From positions 1,736,001 through 1,800,000 of the forward strand of contig NZ_AP028908.1 in NCBI RefSeq assembly GCF_037076465.1: a stretch of 64,000 bases of DNA, read 5' to 3'. Below the pieces are notes generated by a model, which was not told where the DNA came from, searched no databases, and saw only the letters and a program-made list of their open reading frames with translations. Source of the DNA: Pectobacterium araliae. Its GTDB lineage: Bacteria; Pseudomonadota; Gammaproteobacteria; Enterobacterales; Enterobacteriaceae. Of this stretch, positions 20,829-31,850 are shown piece by piece; the stretch's first letter is position 1; each line of letters begins with the position of its first letter. Made by a program: the position numbers and the translations under genes.

Positions 20829-21281
20829 GTGGTCGAAACGCGTATTCAGGTTGGCGAAGCGAACTTCAACGTGGGTGATGAGTATCAATGGCTGGCACAG
20901 TGTGATGAAGACGGCGCGGTGGTGACGTTTACTGGCAAGGTGCGTAATCACAATCTGGCGAAAAACGTTAGCGCGTTGACGTTGGAACATTACCCCGGCA
21001 TGACAGAAAAGGCGCTGGCGGAGATTGTTGAGCTGGCACGCGAGCGCTGGGAACTGCCGCGTGTGAGCGTAATTCATCGGGTCGGCGCACTCTATCCGGG
21101 CGATGAAATTGTGTTTGTCGGCGTCAGCGCCGCCCACCGCAGCGCGGCGTTTGATGCTGCTCAGTTCATCATGGATTACCTGAAAACCCGGGCGCCGTTC
21201 TGGAAGCGGGAAGCGACGCCGGAAGGTGAACGCTGGGTAGCGTCACGCGACAGCGATAAACAGGCTGCGCAGCGCTGGTAG
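20829..21281 (+). CDS. moaE: Molybdopterin synthase catalytic subunit MoaE
   Basis: Large subunit of molybdopterin synthase, transferring two sulfurs from MoaD to the pterin precursor. It has 150 residues from a GTG at 20829, which reproduces the E. coli length and N-terminus; an alternative TTG at 20823 would add two residues. The VTFTGKVRNHN segment near residue 35, EHYPGMTEKAL, and the active-site stretch KTRAPFWKRE near residue 120 are conserved. The gap to moaD is only two bases. Confidence 0.94.
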   Translation: MVETRIQVGEANFNVGDEYQWLAQCDEDGAVVTFTGKVRNHNLAKNVSALTLEHYPGMTEKALAEIVELARERWELPRVSVIHRVGALYPGDEIVFVGVSAAHRSAAFDAAQFIMDYLKTRAPFWKREATPEGERWVASRDSDKQAAQRW

Positions 21282-21392
21282 TCGATTTCTGTGTTAGGAT
21301 AAAAGGATGGCGGGGTGAGCATTTTCATCCTCGATCCCCCAACAGGCGGTTCGCGCCGCGTTAATCAGATAACTTTATGCAAAGGTAACATC

Positions 21393-22100
21393 ATGGACAG
21401 ATATCCACGCTCGGGTTCAATTGTTGAACGCTCACAGTCTGGTCTTCAGGCCTATATGGCACAGGTTTATGGCTGGATGGGCTGTGGCCTGCTGTTGACG
21501 GCGTTCGTCTCCTGGTATGCGGCGAATACGCCTGCGGTATTTGATTTTGTTTTTTCCAGTCAAATCACTTTCTTCGGGTTGATCATTGCTCAACTGGGGC
21601 TGGTGTTTGTGATTTCTGGCATGGTGCAGCGTCTGAGCGGCACGGTTGCCACCTCGCTGTTTATGCTTTATTCCGCGCTGACAGGGTTGACGCTTTCCAG
21701 TATTTTTGCCGTTTATTCTACCGAGTCCATCGCCAGTACCTTTGTGATTACGGCGGGGATGTTCGGGGCGATGAGCCTGTATGGTTACACCACCAAGCGT
21801 GATTTGAGCGGCTTTGGCAGTATGCTGTTCATGGCGCTGATCGGGATTGTGCTGGCCTCGCTGGTGAATCTATGGCTGAAAAGTGAAGCGCTAATGTGGG
21901 CAGTAACCTATATCGGTGTGGTGGTGTTTGTCGGTCTGACCGCGTATGACACCCAGAAGCTGAAAAATATCGGCGAGCAGCTATCCGTTGATGACAAAGA
22001 CAGCTTCCGCAAATACTCCATCGTCGGTGCGTTGACGCTGTACCTCGACTTCATCAACCTGTTCCTGATGTTGTTGCGTATTTTGGGTAATCGTCGTTAA
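21393..22100 (+). CDS. ybhL: Bax inhibitor-1/YccA-family membrane protein YbhL
   Basis: Seven-helix inner-membrane protein of the BI-1 (TMBIM) family, 235 residues from the ATG at 21393 (E. coli YbhL 234). Homologues act as pH-sensitive calcium leak channels; the bacterial role is unclear. The family signature FVGLTAYDTQKLKNIG near residue 180 contains the conserved aspartate. An upstream in-frame start at 21315 would add 26 residues with no counterpart in the family. It follows moaE, as in E. coli. Confidence 0.92.
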   Translation: MDRYPRSGSIVERSQSGLQAYMAQVYGWMGCGLLLTAFVSWYAANTPAVFDFVFSSQITFFGLIIAQLGLVFVISGMVQRLSGTVATSLFMLYSALTGLTLSSIFAVYSTESIASTFVITAGMFGAMSLYGYTTKRDLSGFGSMLFMALIGIVLASLVNLWLKSEALMWAVTYIGVVVFVGLTAYDTQKLKNIGEQLSVDDKDSFRKYSIVGALTLYLDFINLFLMLLRILGNRR

Positions 22101-22111
22101 TCCTTGCTCAT

Positions 22112-22141
22112 CTATCTGGCGCGGTTCCACGCGCCAGATAG
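22112..22141. terminator. Bidirectional terminator between ybhL and ybhR
   Basis: A perfect 12-bp stem, CTATCTGGCGCG (22112-22123) and CGCGCCAGATAG (22130-22141), with a 6-base loop sits in the 72-base gap between two convergent genes. It is GC-rich and symmetrical, so it can serve both strands, although neither flank has a long T-tract. Confidence 0.7.
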
Positions 22142-22172
22142 CTTCCTACCTATCTTTTCCTCTTACCTGCTA

Positions 22173-23294
22173 TTACGCAATGTTCCGCCTAAAAATGGCG
22201 TAGGCTGCCGAGCCGGTGGTTAGCGTGATGATAAACAGCGGCCATAAACTCCCCCAGATAATGCTGAAATCCGCATCCTTGAGATAAATCTGTTTGGTGA
22301 TGTCAGTAAAGTGGCGGATCGGGTTAATCCAGGTGGCGTGCTGCAACCAGACTGGCATGTTCTCAACCGGTGAAACATAGCCAGAAAGCAGGATCGCGGG
22401 CATCAGGAAGACGAACACCCCGATAAATGCCTGTTGCTGCGTGGCGCACAGCGAGGAAATCAGCAGGCCGAAACCGACCAGCGACAGACCATAGATCAGC
22501 ATCGTGGTGTAAAACAGCAGCAGCGATCCGGCAAAGGGGATATGGAAAATCAGTATGCCCGCCAGCAGCACGATCGTGGCCTGAAACGTGGCGACAATCA
22601 GCGCAGGTACGGCTTTGCCAATGAAAATATGGCTGGTGGAGAGCGGCGAAACCAGCAGTTGTTCCAGCGTACCCTGTTCCCGCTCACGTGCCACAGAAAG
22701 CGCGGTCACAATTAGCACGCCAATCGTGGCGATCATGGCAATCAGCGATGGCACTACAAACCATTTGTAGTCCAGATTTGGGTTATACCAGTGGCGTACC
22801 ACCAGCTCGCTGTTATGTTGAGTAGCGGTACTTTGAACCGTTCTGGTCGCCAGCAGCTCCAACTGATAATCACGCACGATGTGCTGCACGTCGTTAGCGG
22901 CGATCTGGGCGCTGTTGGAGCGTCTGCCGTCCAAAATAAGCTGGAGCGATGCGCTATTCCCGTTGGTGATATCACGCGAGAACTGCGGAGGGAAACGCAG
23001 AATCAGTAGTGCTCGCTGATTATCCAGCGTCGGTGCCACGTCCTGTGGGCTACGTAGCATCAGCACACGAGAAAAGGATTTTGCCTTGGCAAAGCGCTGT
23101 GTCAGTTCTATCGCATGGGAGCCATTGTCTTCGCTGTAAATCGCAATGGTTGCATTGGTCACGTCGAGCGTTGCAGCGAAAGGAAACAAGGAAACCTGAA
23201 GGATAACGGGCAACACCAGAATGGAGCGCGTTTGCGGATCGCGCAGCAGCGATTGCAGTTCCTTGATAATCAACGTCCACAGACGATGCAGCAT
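22173..23294 (-). CDS. ybhR: ABC exporter permease YbhR
   Basis: ABC-2 type inner-membrane permease, one of the two membrane subunits of the YbhGFSR exporter. In E. coli this exporter has been linked to cefoperazone and chloramphenicol sensitivity and to Na+/H+ export. It has 373 residues from the ATG at 23294 with a GGAG SD; a GTG two codons earlier is possible. One N-terminal membrane segment ([11 protein letters not shown]) precedes a large periplasmic domain, then five more helices from the [18 protein letters not shown] segment on. The [21 protein letters not shown] motif typical of ABC-2 permeases is present. Confidence 0.93.
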   Translation of the reverse strand: MLHRLWTLIIKELQSLLRDPQTRSILVLPVILQVSLFPFAATLDVTNATIAIYSEDNGSHAIELTQRFAKAKSFSRVLMLRSPQDVAPTLDNQRALLILRFPPQFSRDITNGNSASLQLILDGRRSNSAQIAANDVQHIVRDYQLELLATRTVQSTATQHNSELVVRHWYNPNLDYKWFVVPSLIAMIATIGVLIVTALSVAREREQGTLEQLLVSPLSTSHIFIGKAVPALIVATFQATIVLLAGILIFHIPFAGSLLLFYTTMLIYGLSLVGFGLLISSLCATQQQAFIGVFVFLMPAILLSGYVSPVENMPVWLQHATWINPIRHFTDITKQIYLKDADFSIIWGSLWPLFIITLTTGSAAYAIFRRNIA

Positions 23295-23303
23295 AGTCAC
23301 TCC

Positions 23304-24479
23304 CTAATCCAGTCTGCGCCGGGTTCGCCAGGCAGTCAGGCCAATAAATAGCATCGCGGAGAGAATCAAAAACAGCAGGTTAGTGATCAGCACTGAACCG
23401 ATGTTTCCCGCGAGAAACAGCGTTTGTAGCGTGCTGACGAAATAGCGTGCCGGGATGAGGTACGACACACCGCGGACAAATTCCGGCATGCTGTCGATTT
23501 CAAAAATAAAGCCGGACAGCATGATGGCAGGCAGAAATGCGGCATTCAGTGCCACCATGGCGGCGTTGAACTGGTTGCGGGTGAGGGTGGAAATCAGCAG
23601 CCCCATGCCCAGCGTGCTGGCAAGAAATAGGCTACTGATAACAAACAGCAGCAGCAACGATCCGCGATAGGGTACTTGCATGATGAAGGTCGACACCAGA
23701 ATACACAGCGCCATGGCAATCATGCCGAGGAAATAGTAGGGGATAAGCTTGGACAGCAGTAGCTCGGCGCGGGTGACCTGCGTAGAGAGCAGCGCCTCCA
23801 TCGTCCCGCGCTCCCACTCACGAGCAATCACCAGCGAGGTAAGGATCGCCCCAATCACCGTCATGATGATGGTAATCGCACCGGGGATGATGAAATGCTG
23901 GCTGATGGCGGCCGGATTAAACCAGTAGCGCGATTGCACCTCGATAAGCTGCTCAAAGGTATAACCGCGATCTTCCGCCCGTTGCTGTTGCCAATGAAGC
24001 CAGATGCCTTCTGCGTATCCCTGAACGAAGTTTGCCGTGTTGGGTTCGCTGCCGTCGGTGATGACTTGTATTGGTGCGCGATCGCCCGGTCGTGCCAGCC
24101 GTTTGGAAAAATCGGTAGGGATGACGATCAGCCCGCGAATGTTACCCGCCTGCATTTGTCGAATTAACTGCTGGCGGTCATTGCTGATGGTCGGTGAAAT
24201 AAACGGCGAGGCTGCGAAGGTATTTGCCAGATCGCGCGCGTCTTCGCTCTGTTGCTCCATCAGGATACCGACGTGCAGGCGGCTGGAATCCAGATTGATG
24301 CCGTAGCCAAAGATAAACAGCAGTAGCAGCGGGATCACGAACGCAATCAACCCGCTGCTGGGGTCGCGCAAGATTTGGCGCGTCTCTTTCAGGCACAGTG
24401 CCCGCAGGCGACGCCCTGAAAAATGCGTGCTGCCGTGCTGGCTCGCTTTATCCTGCTCAGTTCTATTCTGTTCAACCAT
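23304..24479 (-). CDS. ybhS: ABC exporter permease YbhS
   Basis: Second ABC-2 permease of the YbhGFSR exporter, with 391 residues from the ATG at 24479 (E. coli 377). The N-terminal 14 or so extra residues are rich in Gln, Glu and Lys and are not found in E. coli. The core [23 protein letters not shown], the [16 protein letters not shown] motif and the C-terminal [19 protein letters not shown] match closely. The chosen start overlaps the ybhF stop by 8 bases; an ATG at 24497 is an alternative. Confidence 0.92.
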   Translation of the reverse strand: MVEQNRTEQDKASQHGSTHFSGRRLRALCLKETRQILRDPSSGLIAFVIPLLLLFIFGYGINLDSSRLHVGILMEQQSEDARDLANTFAASPFISPTISNDRQQLIRQMQAGNIRGLIVIPTDFSKRLARPGDRAPIQVITDGSEPNTANFVQGYAEGIWLHWQQQRAEDRGYTFEQLIEVQSRYWFNPAAISQHFIIPGAITIIMTVIGAILTSLVIAREWERGTMEALLSTQVTRAELLLSKLIPYYFLGMIAMALCILVSTFIMQVPYRGSLLLLFVISSLFLASTLGMGLLISTLTRNQFNAAMVALNAAFLPAIMLSGFIFEIDSMPEFVRGVSYLIPARYFVSTLQTLFLAGNIGSVLITNLLFLILSAMLFIGLTAWRTRRRLD

Positions 24480-26214
24480 GTTCCGCCTCCCCGTCATACG
24501 CCTGAATCAGCGCAATAAACGCTTCTTCCATAGTCGGCGATGGCGTCTGTGGGCTGGCCGCCTGCTGTTTCAGTTCGTCCGGCGTGCCGCTGGCAATTAG
24601 CTTGCCGTGATACACCAGACCGATACGATCGCAGTATTCGGCTTCGTCCATGAAGTGGGTGGTGACCATCACCGTGACGCCACGATTGACCATGCCGTTG
24701 ATGTGTATCCAGAATTCGCGTCGGGTCAGCGGATCGACGCCGGAGGTGGGTTCGTCGAGAAACAGAATATCGGGTTCGTGCATCAGTGCGCAGGCCAGCG
24801 CCAGCCGCTGCTTGAAACCCAATGGCAAGGCGTCCGGTGTTTGGCGGTAAATGGGCTGGAAGTTGAAGGCGTCGGTCATTCCGGCCATTTTATCGCGCTG
24901 CGCTTTGCCCTTGAGCCCATAGACGCCGGAGAAAAATCGCAGATTCTGTTCGACGGTCAGGTTGCCGTAGAGCGAGAACTTTTGCGCCATATAACCCAAA
25001 TGCTGACGGGCTTTACCGGAGCTGGTTTTCAGATCCATGTCGAGCACCAGCGCTTTGCCGTCAGTCGGCACCAGCAAGCCGCACATCATCTTGAAGGTGG
25101 TTGATTTTCCCGCACCGTTCGGACCGAGCAGACCGAAGATTTCGCCTCGTTTCACCTGAAAGCTGACGTGGTCAGTCGCGGCGAAATCACCAAATTTTTT
25201 CGTCAGCGCCTGTGCTTCAATCACCGTTTCGCCGCCGCTGATGTCAATTTGCGGCATGATGCTCGCCAGCGAAGAGTCACTGGCCGGGCCGCCGCCGAGT
25301 AGATCGTTAAACGCATCTTCAAAGCGCGGATCGGTGTCGTGCAGGCTGTTGGTTTCCAGATGTAAGGCGGAGAGCAGCGATGTCCGATCCGCGTCGGGTT
25401 TTAGCATCAACCTGACGTACTGCCCCTGAATCACGCCGTCGCTGACCTGTGGCAGGCGCAGCGCTTCTTGCAGTACATCTCGATGTCGGCGAGTGCCGGT
25501 ATCAACCAAAATACAGCGTCCCGCCATGCGTGCGGTCAGATCGCGTGGTGCACCGCGATACAGCAGCTCGCCTTCGTTCAGCAGTAGTACATCCCGACAT
25601 TGTTCCGCCTCATCAAGGTAAGACGTACTCCACAGGATCAACATGCCATCGTCAGCCAGTTCATGCACCATGTGCCACAATTCACGACGAGAGATCGGAT
25701 CGACGCCTACACCTGGTTCATCCAGCAGAAGTACTTTAGGCTGTCCTAGTAGCGTACAGGCCAGCCCCAACTTTTGTTTCATACCGCCGGACAGTTTGCC
25801 TGCCAGCCTGTCGGTAAAGCGGGTTAAGTCGGTAAATGACAGCAAGCGCTCGAAGGTGTCTTTGCGTACATCGCCAGTGATGCCGCGTAAGTCGGCATAC
25901 AGCGTCAGGTTTTCCATTACCGTCAGATCTTCATACAGGCCGAATTTTTGCGGCATGTAGCCTAAAATGGCATGGAGCTGACGATCTTCTTCGATGGGGT
26001 CAAGATTGGCGACGCGTAACGTGCCGTGACTGGGTGTTAATAATCCCGCCAGCATACGCAGCAGAGTCGTTTTCCCCGCGCCGTCAGGGCCAACCAGCCC
26101 GGTCACCGCACCGCTATGTATTTCGGCGGTGAGGCTGGCAAGCGCGGGTTTTTCCTGCCCGGCGAAGCACTTTTCCAGCCCGTCCAACGTAATCTGCGTG
26201 GAAGCATTAGTCAT
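24472..26214 (-). CDS. ybhF: Duplicated ABC exporter ATPase YbhF
   Basis: Cytoplasmic ATPase with two fused nucleotide-binding domains, 580 residues from the ATG at 26214 (E. coli 578). The first Walker A is GPDGAGKTT near residue 40 and the second is GPNGAGKST near residue 365. The first signature is [12 protein letters not shown]; the second is degenerate ([12 protein letters not shown]), as in E. coli. Both Walker B motifs end in LLDEP or FLDEP. An open frame continues 76 codons further upstream, inside ybhG, and is not translated. It overlaps the ybhG stop by 8 bases. Confidence 0.93.
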   Translation of the reverse strand: MTNASTQITLDGLEKCFAGQEKPALASLTAEIHSGAVTGLVGPDGAGKTTLLRMLAGLLTPSHGTLRVANLDPIEEDRQLHAILGYMPQKFGLYEDLTVMENLTLYADLRGITGDVRKDTFERLLSFTDLTRFTDRLAGKLSGGMKQKLGLACTLLGQPKVLLLDEPGVGVDPISRRELWHMVHELADDGMLILWSTSYLDEAEQCRDVLLLNEGELLYRGAPRDLTARMAGRCILVDTGTRRHRDVLQEALRLPQVSDGVIQGQYVRLMLKPDADRTSLLSALHLETNSLHDTDPRFEDAFNDLLGGGPASDSSLASIMPQIDISGGETVIEAQALTKKFGDFAATDHVSFQVKRGEIFGLLGPNGAGKSTTFKMMCGLLVPTDGKALVLDMDLKTSSGKARQHLGYMAQKFSLYGNLTVEQNLRFFSGVYGLKGKAQRDKMAGMTDAFNFQPIYRQTPDALPLGFKQRLALACALMHEPDILFLDEPTSGVDPLTRREFWIHINGMVNRGVTVMVTTHFMDEAEYCDRIGLVYHGKLIASGTPDELKQQAASPQTPSPTMEEAFIALIQAYDGEAEHG

Positions 26215-27238
26215 GACGAACGGGCTCGTTGGCGCGATTGGCATCTCCAGCGTGCGCATCCTCAAAATGCAGCGTGACCGGCATCCCTTGCCGTAACCCG
26301 TCATCGGGATCGTTAACCACAATACGCAGGCGATAAACGAGGTCGGTACGAAGATCTTCGGTTTCGACGCTCTTCGGCGTGAATTCGGCGCTGGGTGACA
26401 CAAAACCGACTTTACCTCGATAGGGCTGGTTGGGGCGGCCATCGGTGTAAATCAGCATTTGACTACCGGGTACGACGCGGCCGAGATCCTTCTCGCTTAC
26501 ATAGGCGCGTACCCAAACGGGGCGAGTGAGAGAGAGGGCAAAAACGGTGCTGCCCGTCGCCAGCATACTGCCTTTTTCGGCGGCACGGGTGAGGATCACT
26601 CCCGGTGAGGGAGCAAGCAACTCCGTGTCCTGCCTATCCAATTGCGCTTGTGCCAGTCCGGCTTCGGCCTGTGCCACGACTGCCTGTGCAGCGGCGATTT
26701 CCTGCGGTCGATTGCCGCGCTCAAACTGGCTCAGCTTGTCTTTCGCCGCTTGTAGTGTTGCAAATGCTTGATTGCGCGTTGTTCTGGCGTCGTCCAGCAT
26801 GTTGGCGGAAATCGCGCGTTTGTCCCACAGCCCTTGCTGACGCTGGTAGAAGCTGTTGGCGTAATCATAGGCCGCCTGACTCTGGACAACCTGAGATCGC
26901 ACCTGCGCGATCTCTTCCTGCCGGTAGCCTTCCTGCGCAAGCTGAAGCTGTGCTTGCGCGCTGGCGAGATTCGCCTGTGCCTGGTTTTGTGCATTCAGGT
27001 AAGACGCGGCATCGAGCGTTGCCAGCGGTTGGCCTGCCTGTACGGCATCGCCTTCATCTACGTTCAACTCTGCCACTCTGCCGCCGACGCGAAAGGCCAG
27101 GTTGACGGTGCGGATGTCCACATTGCCGTAGAGCGTGAGCGGTTTTTCCTGCTGCTGATGGTGGTGATAAAAGCCGTAACCCGAGCCGAGCAGGATAAGG
27201 ATGAGGGCGGCGAACGCCAGTTTTCTCTTGTTCATCAC
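26207..27238 (-). CDS. ybhG: HlyD-like membrane fusion protein YbhG
   Basis: Periplasmic adaptor anchored by one N-terminal membrane helix (residues 6-23), 343 residues (E. coli 332). It joins the YbhFSR pump to an outer-membrane channel such as TolC. A lipoyl half-domain ([19 protein letters not shown]) is followed by a long Gln/Ala-rich alpha-hairpin around residues 80-205. A second lipoyl half and a beta-barrel follow ([21 protein letters not shown]). It heads the operon ybhG-F-S-R. In E. coli the regulator gene cecR comes first; it is absent here. Confidence 0.93.
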   Translation of the reverse strand: MMNKRKLAFAALILILLGSGYGFYHHHQQQEKPLTLYGNVDIRTVNLAFRVGGRVAELNVDEGDAVQAGQPLATLDAASYLNAQNQAQANLASAQAQLQLAQEGYRQEEIAQVRSQVVQSQAAYDYANSFYQRQQGLWDKRAISANMLDDARTTRNQAFATLQAAKDKLSQFERGNRPQEIAAAQAVVAQAEAGLAQAQLDRQDTELLAPSPGVILTRAAEKGSMLATGSTVFALSLTRPVWVRAYVSEKDLGRVVPGSQMLIYTDGRPNQPYRGKVGFVSPSAEFTPKSVETEDLRTDLVYRLRIVVNDPDDGLRQGMPVTLHFEDAHAGDANRANEPVRHD

Positions 27239-27371
27239 GCATAGTTCCTTGTCTGTCAGCGGTGAGCTTGCCGGCGGTCGCGATCCCGCAGGCCGTTCAG
27301 AGGATGCGTCGTCTCTTATTTCTGTAAGTGATTAATAATATGACGAGTTACAGGTCTTTATGGCAATTTGG

Positions 27372-27387
27372 TGTGATCTGGTTCACA
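27372..27387. promoter_or_regulatory. CRP-cAMP binding site with perfect half-sites
   Basis: TGTGATCTGGTTCACA has both CRP half-sites intact (TGTGA, six bases, TCACA). It lies 134 bases upstream of ybhG and about 350 bases upstream of the TonB receptor gene on the other side. Which promoter it serves cannot be decided from sequence; the distance favours ybhG. Confidence 0.65.
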
Positions 27388-27502
27388 AAAATGCACGGCA
27401 TCCGTCGAATACCTTCGGGCAGATTTGCCCATATCTGGCACAACCCCTTAATTTTGTTAAAAAAGTGGAAATAAATCGTCGCTATTGTAATTTATTTAAT
27501 TG

Positions 27503-27521
27503 AATGATAATAATTGTTATT
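27503..27521 (+). promoter_or_regulatory. Fur box upstream of the siderophore receptor
   Basis: The 19 bases AATGATAATAATTGTTATT match the Fur consensus core TGATAATNATTATCA at 13 of 15 positions. It lies about 220 bases before the receptor start and is the only such site in the gap. Iron-dependent repression of the receptor and the transport genes is the expected outcome. Confidence 0.72.
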
Positions 27522-27740
27522 AGCAATTACATAGCGAGCTGGCGGCATTGATGCAGTGCATAGGGTGGAAACCCCCGCGTTCAATGCCTTAGCCGGTAAT
27601 ACCCGCCAAGATGTTTCGCGTGAAGTGAAGCATTTTGGCATTTTTTTGTCTGCGCCGGGGGGCGTTGTTTTCAGATAAACGCCTCGCTACAGGTGGTGAT
27701 TTTTATTTACGGTTGAATACATAACCAAAGGGGAAGAACA

Positions 27741-29855
27741 GTGAACCAGATGCGCATTTTACTCGCATTGATGCCATGCGTGCTGATTGCTCCGGCGTAT
27801 GCACAAGATGATACAGCCAAAAAGGGTGAGGCGAGCGGTGATGAGATGGTGATTACCGCCTCGCGTTCGAACATCCAGCAGCAGAAAGCACCACAGGTGG
27901 TCACGGTGATTACCAAAGAGCAAATTGAGCAGCAGATGCAGGTCACCTCTGACTCATCGCAAATTCTGAGTAACCTGCTGCCTTCGTTCTCCCCCAGCCG
28001 GCAGAAAATGAGTGGCAGCGGTGAAACCTTCCGCGGTCGTGCGGCGTTGGTGATGATCGACGGTATTCCGCAATCCAACCCGTTGCGTCCGACCGGACGT
28101 GAGATGCATACCGTTGACTACTCGATGGTCGAACGTATTGAAGTGATTCATGGTGCCAACGCCACCAACGGAATGGGGGCGACGGGGGGAGTGATTAATA
28201 TCATCACCCGGCGGCCGGAAAACGGTTCGTTTAATCAGCACATCAATGTGCAAACCACGCTGCCCACGGAGAAGATTCGCGGCGAAACTGCCAGTTATAA
28301 AACCACCTATCGGGTCGACGGGCGCGAGGATTACCTCGATTATCTGTTCTCAATTGGCTATGAGAATCAGGGGTTGTATTTGGACGGCAACAATCGACCT
28401 GTCGGCGTGGATAACACGCAGGGCGATACCATGGATTCTCGCGCTTACGATCTGCTCGCGAAAGTGGGGTACTGGCTGGATGACTATCAGCGCGTTCAAC
28501 TGAGCGTAAATCGCTATCACATCAAAGGTGAAAATAACTACCTGAGCGTGGACGGTATCCGTGATCAGGGTATTCCTACCACGTCAGTACGCGGCACACC
28601 GCCGGGTGAGGCACCGAATAACAGTATCTGGACGACGGGGCTGACTTATGAGCATCACGATCTGGCGGGGATGAAGCTGTCCGCACTGGTGTTTAATCAA
28701 CGCTATGAAGCGCTGTTTGGCGCAACGATTTCAAATACGTTTCAAGATCCCGCGATTGCTCCCCGGGGTACGCTTTATGAGCAATCTCGATCCGTTGCTA
28801 ACAAATATGGCACTAAATTGGCGTTGACTAAAGACGACTTGCTGGATGACACGCTGAAAGTCACGGTGGGTTTCGATACGCTGTACGATAAGGGCAAGCA
28901 GGACCTCTACCTGACCAAGCGAACCTATGTGCCGGAGATGGAATACACCAACTATTCGCCGTTTATTCAGGGCGAATATCAACTGCTGGATAACGTTACG
29001 CTACACGCGGGCGTACGCCATGAAATTGCTAAACTCCAGGTCAACGATTATCAAACACTGGCGTCTAACAACAGCGTTACGGTACAAGGCGGTAGCCCGA
29101 AATTTAATGAAACGCTGTATAACGCCGGTATCGTCTATGCCGCGACGGATTCACTCAGCCTGTTTGCTAACTACTCGGAAGGGTTTGGAATGCCGGACGT
29201 GGGTCGCGCGCTGCGTTCCATCAACCGTACGGGGGTTAGCCTGAAAAATTTTGACGGTTTTAAGCCGATTGTGACGGATAACGTAGAGACGGGGTTCCGT
29301 TTTAAACGGGATAAGTTTGATCTTGAAGCTAGCTACTATGAGTCCAAATCGAAACTGGGTGAGCGTGTTAGAGAGAGCGGTGGTGTATTTTTGTCCGATC
29401 GTCAGCGTACGCAGATTCGTGGTGTGGAAGTGACTGCGGGTTATCAGATCAACGAGCAGCATAAAGTTAATGCCTCCTACGCGCACAGTGAAGGGAAGTA
29501 TGACAACGACGGTGATGGTAAAGTGGATAAAAAATTCAATGGTCTGGATATCGCGCCGGATCGCCTGATCACCAGTTGGTCGGCGAACTGGAATGACCAA
29601 TGGAGTTCGTTCGTGCAGGCGAATTATGCCTTTGGCCGCAGTTTTGACGATGCGGGTATGGCGTTTGACGGTTACCTGTTGATGGATGCGGCGGTGGGCT
29701 ACAAACTGCCGCATGGTCGCCTCAACGTTGCGGTGGCTAACCTGCTGGATAAACAGTACATCACCTACTATTCGCAGGCGGGGCTTGTTAATGATACGCG
29801 CTATTTCTCTGGGCGCGGCCGCACGGTAACGCTGGGTTATTCGATTGATTTCTAA
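27741..29855 (+). CDS. TonB-dependent ferric-siderophore outer-membrane receptor
   Basis: A 704-residue outer-membrane receptor importing an iron chelate with energy from TonB-ExbBD. A signal peptide ends near PAYA (residue 21). The TonB-box-like DEMVITAS is at about residue 35, and the plug domain runs to about residue 165 (VERIEVIHGANATNGMGATGGVINIITR). The 22-strand barrel ends in the typical aromatic terminus GYSIDF. A Fur box lies upstream and a four-gene ABC importer follows directly. The ligand is unknown; architecture and neighbours recall the achromobactin (acr-cbrABCD) and ferric citrate (fecABCDE) systems. No siderophore synthesis genes are in the window. Confidence 0.9.
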   Translation: MNQMRILLALMPCVLIAPAYAQDDTAKKGEASGDEMVITASRSNIQQQKAPQVVTVITKEQIEQQMQVTSDSSQILSNLLPSFSPSRQKMSGSGETFRGRAALVMIDGIPQSNPLRPTGREMHTVDYSMVERIEVIHGANATNGMGATGGVINIITRRPENGSFNQHINVQTTLPTEKIRGETASYKTTYRVDGREDYLDYLFSIGYENQGLYLDGNNRPVGVDNTQGDTMDSRAYDLLAKVGYWLDDYQRVQLSVNRYHIKGENNYLSVDGIRDQGIPTTSVRGTPPGEAPNNSIWTTGLTYEHHDLAGMKLSALVFNQRYEALFGATISNTFQDPAIAPRGTLYEQSRSVANKYGTKLALTKDDLLDDTLKVTVGFDTLYDKGKQDLYLTKRTYVPEMEYTNYSPFIQGEYQLLDNVTLHAGVRHEIAKLQVNDYQTLASNNSVTVQGGSPKFNETLYNAGIVYAATDSLSLFANYSEGFGMPDVGRALRSINRTGVSLKNFDGFKPIVTDNVETGFRFKRDKFDLEASYYESKSKLGERVRESGGVFLSDRQRTQIRGVEVTAGYQINEQHKVNASYAHSEGKYDNDGDGKVDKKFNGLDIAPDRLITSWSANWNDQWSSFVQANYAFGRSFDDAGMAFDGYLLMDAAVGYKLPHGRLNVAVANLLDKQYITYYSQAGLVNDTRYFSGRGRTVTLGYSIDF

Positions 29856-30864
29856 GCTTAACCGATTTAACACCGTCTTCAATTCAGCAACACGGCAGCG
29901 TTTGACGCTGGCCGTGTTGTTGTCTTTTTTACTGGTGACGTTGGCGCAGGCGGCGGAACCACCGCGTCAGATTCGGCATGCGCTGGGTGTGACCTCGGTA
30001 ACAGGGACGCCGCTGCGTATCGTGACGCTGTTTCAGGGGGCGACCGACTCTGCCGTCGCGCTGGGAATCAAGCCAATTGGCGTGGTGGAATCGTGGACGG
30101 AGAAGCCGATTTATCGCTACCTTCGTCCCGCCTTGCAGGGTGTCACGCAGGTTGGGCTGGAAACGCAGCCCAGTCTGGAAACCATCGCGCTACTCAAACC
30201 TGACCTCATCGTGGCGTCGACGTTTCGGCATGAGAAAATCTACGGTCTGCTGTCGCAGATCGCGCCGACGATTGCGCTGGACAAGGTGTCTGAATTTAAG
30301 GACACGGTGCAGATGATGGGCGTAGCACTGAACCGGGAAGATAAGGCGAACGAGATTTTATCCCATTGGGATCGGCGCGTGGATTCCCTGCGCGACCAGC
30401 TGAAAGCGCGGTTTGGCGAACGCTGGCCGCTCAGCGTGTCTATCCTTGAATTCCGTGAAGATCACCTGCGTACCTATCTGCCCGCCAGTTTCGCTGGATC
30501 GGTGCTGTCGGAAATCGGTTTTGTCTGGTCGCGGCCGGAAAGCTACACGTCAGGCGTGATGCAAAAGCTTACGAGTAAAGAGAGCATTCCGGTGGTGGAT
30601 GCCGATCTGTTCTTTGTGTTGCTGCGGTCAGACAAGCCTGCGGTAGCGCAGAACTATCGTGACTGGCAGGCTCATCCGCTCTGGCAGCGGCTGCATGCGC
30701 CTCAGCAGCAACAGGTTTATCCGGTGGATAACGTAGCCTGGAGCCTGTCTGGCGGTATTTTGGGCGCGAATAATATGCTGGATGATATCGAACGGCAGTT
30801 TGCTGGCAAAGCTGAAACTGCGGGTAAAAAAAGCGATATCACCAAGGAGAGCCAGACGCGATGA
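29845..30864 (+). CDS. Siderophore ABC transporter periplasmic binding protein (FecB/CbrA-like)
   Basis: Class III periplasmic binding protein (FecB/FhuD/BtuF fold), 339 residues from a TTG at 29845. The start overlaps the receptor stop by 11 bases and no ATG fits, so translational coupling is likely. A signal peptide ends near LAQAAEP, without a lipobox, so the protein is soluble. The [23 protein letters not shown] region and [17 protein letters not shown] are typical of the first lobe; [17 protein letters not shown] closes the second. It delivers the iron chelate to the two downstream permeases. Confidence 0.88.
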   Translation: MISKLNRFNTVFNSATRQRLTLAVLLSFLLVTLAQAAEPPRQIRHALGVTSVTGTPLRIVTLFQGATDSAVALGIKPIGVVESWTEKPIYRYLRPALQGVTQVGLETQPSLETIALLKPDLIVASTFRHEKIYGLLSQIAPTIALDKVSEFKDTVQMMGVALNREDKANEILSHWDRRVDSLRDQLKARFGERWPLSVSILEFREDHLRTYLPASFAGSVLSEIGFVWSRPESYTSGVMQKLTSKESIPVVDADLFFVLLRSDKPAVAQNYRDWQAHPLWQRLHAPQQQQVYPVDNVAWSLSGGILGANNMLDDIERQFAGKAETAGKKSDITKESQTR

Positions 30865-31850
30865 GAAAATGCATCGTGACGGCAGTGGGTGTCGTATTAC
30901 TGCTGCTGAGTATTGCCGCTAGTCTGATGTTGGGGCAAACGACGATTTCGCTTAGCGCGGTATTCAACGCGCTGTTCCATTACGATCCGCAGCAGATCGA
31001 TCACATTTTGGTGCTGACGACCCGCCTGTCGCGGACGGTGATTGCCATCGTTGTCGGTGCCAGCCTTGCTGTTGCCGGCGCGCTAATGCAGGCGCTGACG
31101 CGCAACCCGCTGGCCTCGCCGGGGATATTTGGCATTAATGCGGGAGCCATGTTTGCCATCGTCCTGCTGTCTTCGCTATTTACCTTTTCCTCGCAGATCG
31201 CGCTGGCGTGGACGGCCTATCTGGGCGCGGCCGTTGCTGGCGTTATGGTGTACGTGCTGGGAACGCTGGGCAATGCTCGTTCCAGCCACTTACGTATTGT
31301 GCTGGCCGGAGCCGCCATTAGCGCGCTGTTTATTTCGTTTACGCAGGCGTTGCTGGTGATCAATCAGGACGGGCTGGACAGCATGCTGTTCTGGCTGGCC
31401 GGGTCGGTGTCCGGCCGTAGTCTGTCGATGCTGTTACCGCTCCTGCCGTACTTTGTTATCGCGCTATTCCTCGCGCTGCTGCTGGCGCGTCACCTGAATA
31501 TTCTGGTAGCAGGCGACGAGATTGCCAAAGGGCTGGGACAGCGAACGGCGTTGGTGCGTGCGCTGTCCGGGCTGTGCGTGATCGGGTTGGCGGGCGGCGC
31601 GGTGGCAATAGCCGGAAATATCGGTTTTGTCGGGCTGATCGTGCCGCATATTGTGCGCCGCGTGCTGTCTGCCGATCACCGCTGGCTGCTGCCCGGCTGC
31701 GCTATTTTCGGTGCCACGCTGTTGCTGCTGGCTGATGTCGCCTCGCGTCTGCTGATCGTGCCGCAGGAAGTGCCAGTCGGGGCAATGACTGCGCTGCTGG
31801 GGGCACCCTTCTTCATTTATCTGGCGAGAAGGGGAATGCGGCATGGGTAA
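30861..31850 (+). CDS. FecCD-family siderophore ABC permease (first)
   Basis: Inner-membrane permease with 329 residues and about nine to ten helices. Family hallmarks are [43 protein letters not shown] near residues 55-95 and the [16 protein letters not shown] loop near residue 255 that contacts the ATPase. It overlaps the binding-protein stop by four bases and the next permease by eight, a tight operon. It is probably the CbrB/FecC counterpart. Confidence 0.92.
   Translation: MRKCIVTAVGVVLLLLSIAASLMLGQTTISLSAVFNALFHYDPQQIDHILVLTTRLSRTVIAIVVGASLAVAGALMQALTRNPLASPGIFGINAGAMFAIVLLSSLFTFSSQIALAWTAYLGAAVAGVMVYVLGTLGNARSSHLRIVLAGAAISALFISFTQALLVINQDGLDSMLFWLAGSVSGRSLSMLLPLLPYFVIALFLALLLARHLNILVAGDEIAKGLGQRTALVRALSGLCVIGLAGGAVAIAGNIGFVGLIVPHIVRRVLSADHRWLLPGCAIFGATLLLLADVASRLLIVPQEVPVGAMTALLGAPFFIYLARRGMRHG

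Noticed and set aside
26215-26442. 76-codon N-terminal extension of YbhF
   Set aside because: The frame stays open upstream but lies inside ybhG and has no counterpart in YbhF; the internal ATG gives the E. coli length.
29151-29882. 243-codon open frame antisense to the TonB receptor
   Set aside because: It lies wholly opposite a strong gene and its sequence has no domain-like features.
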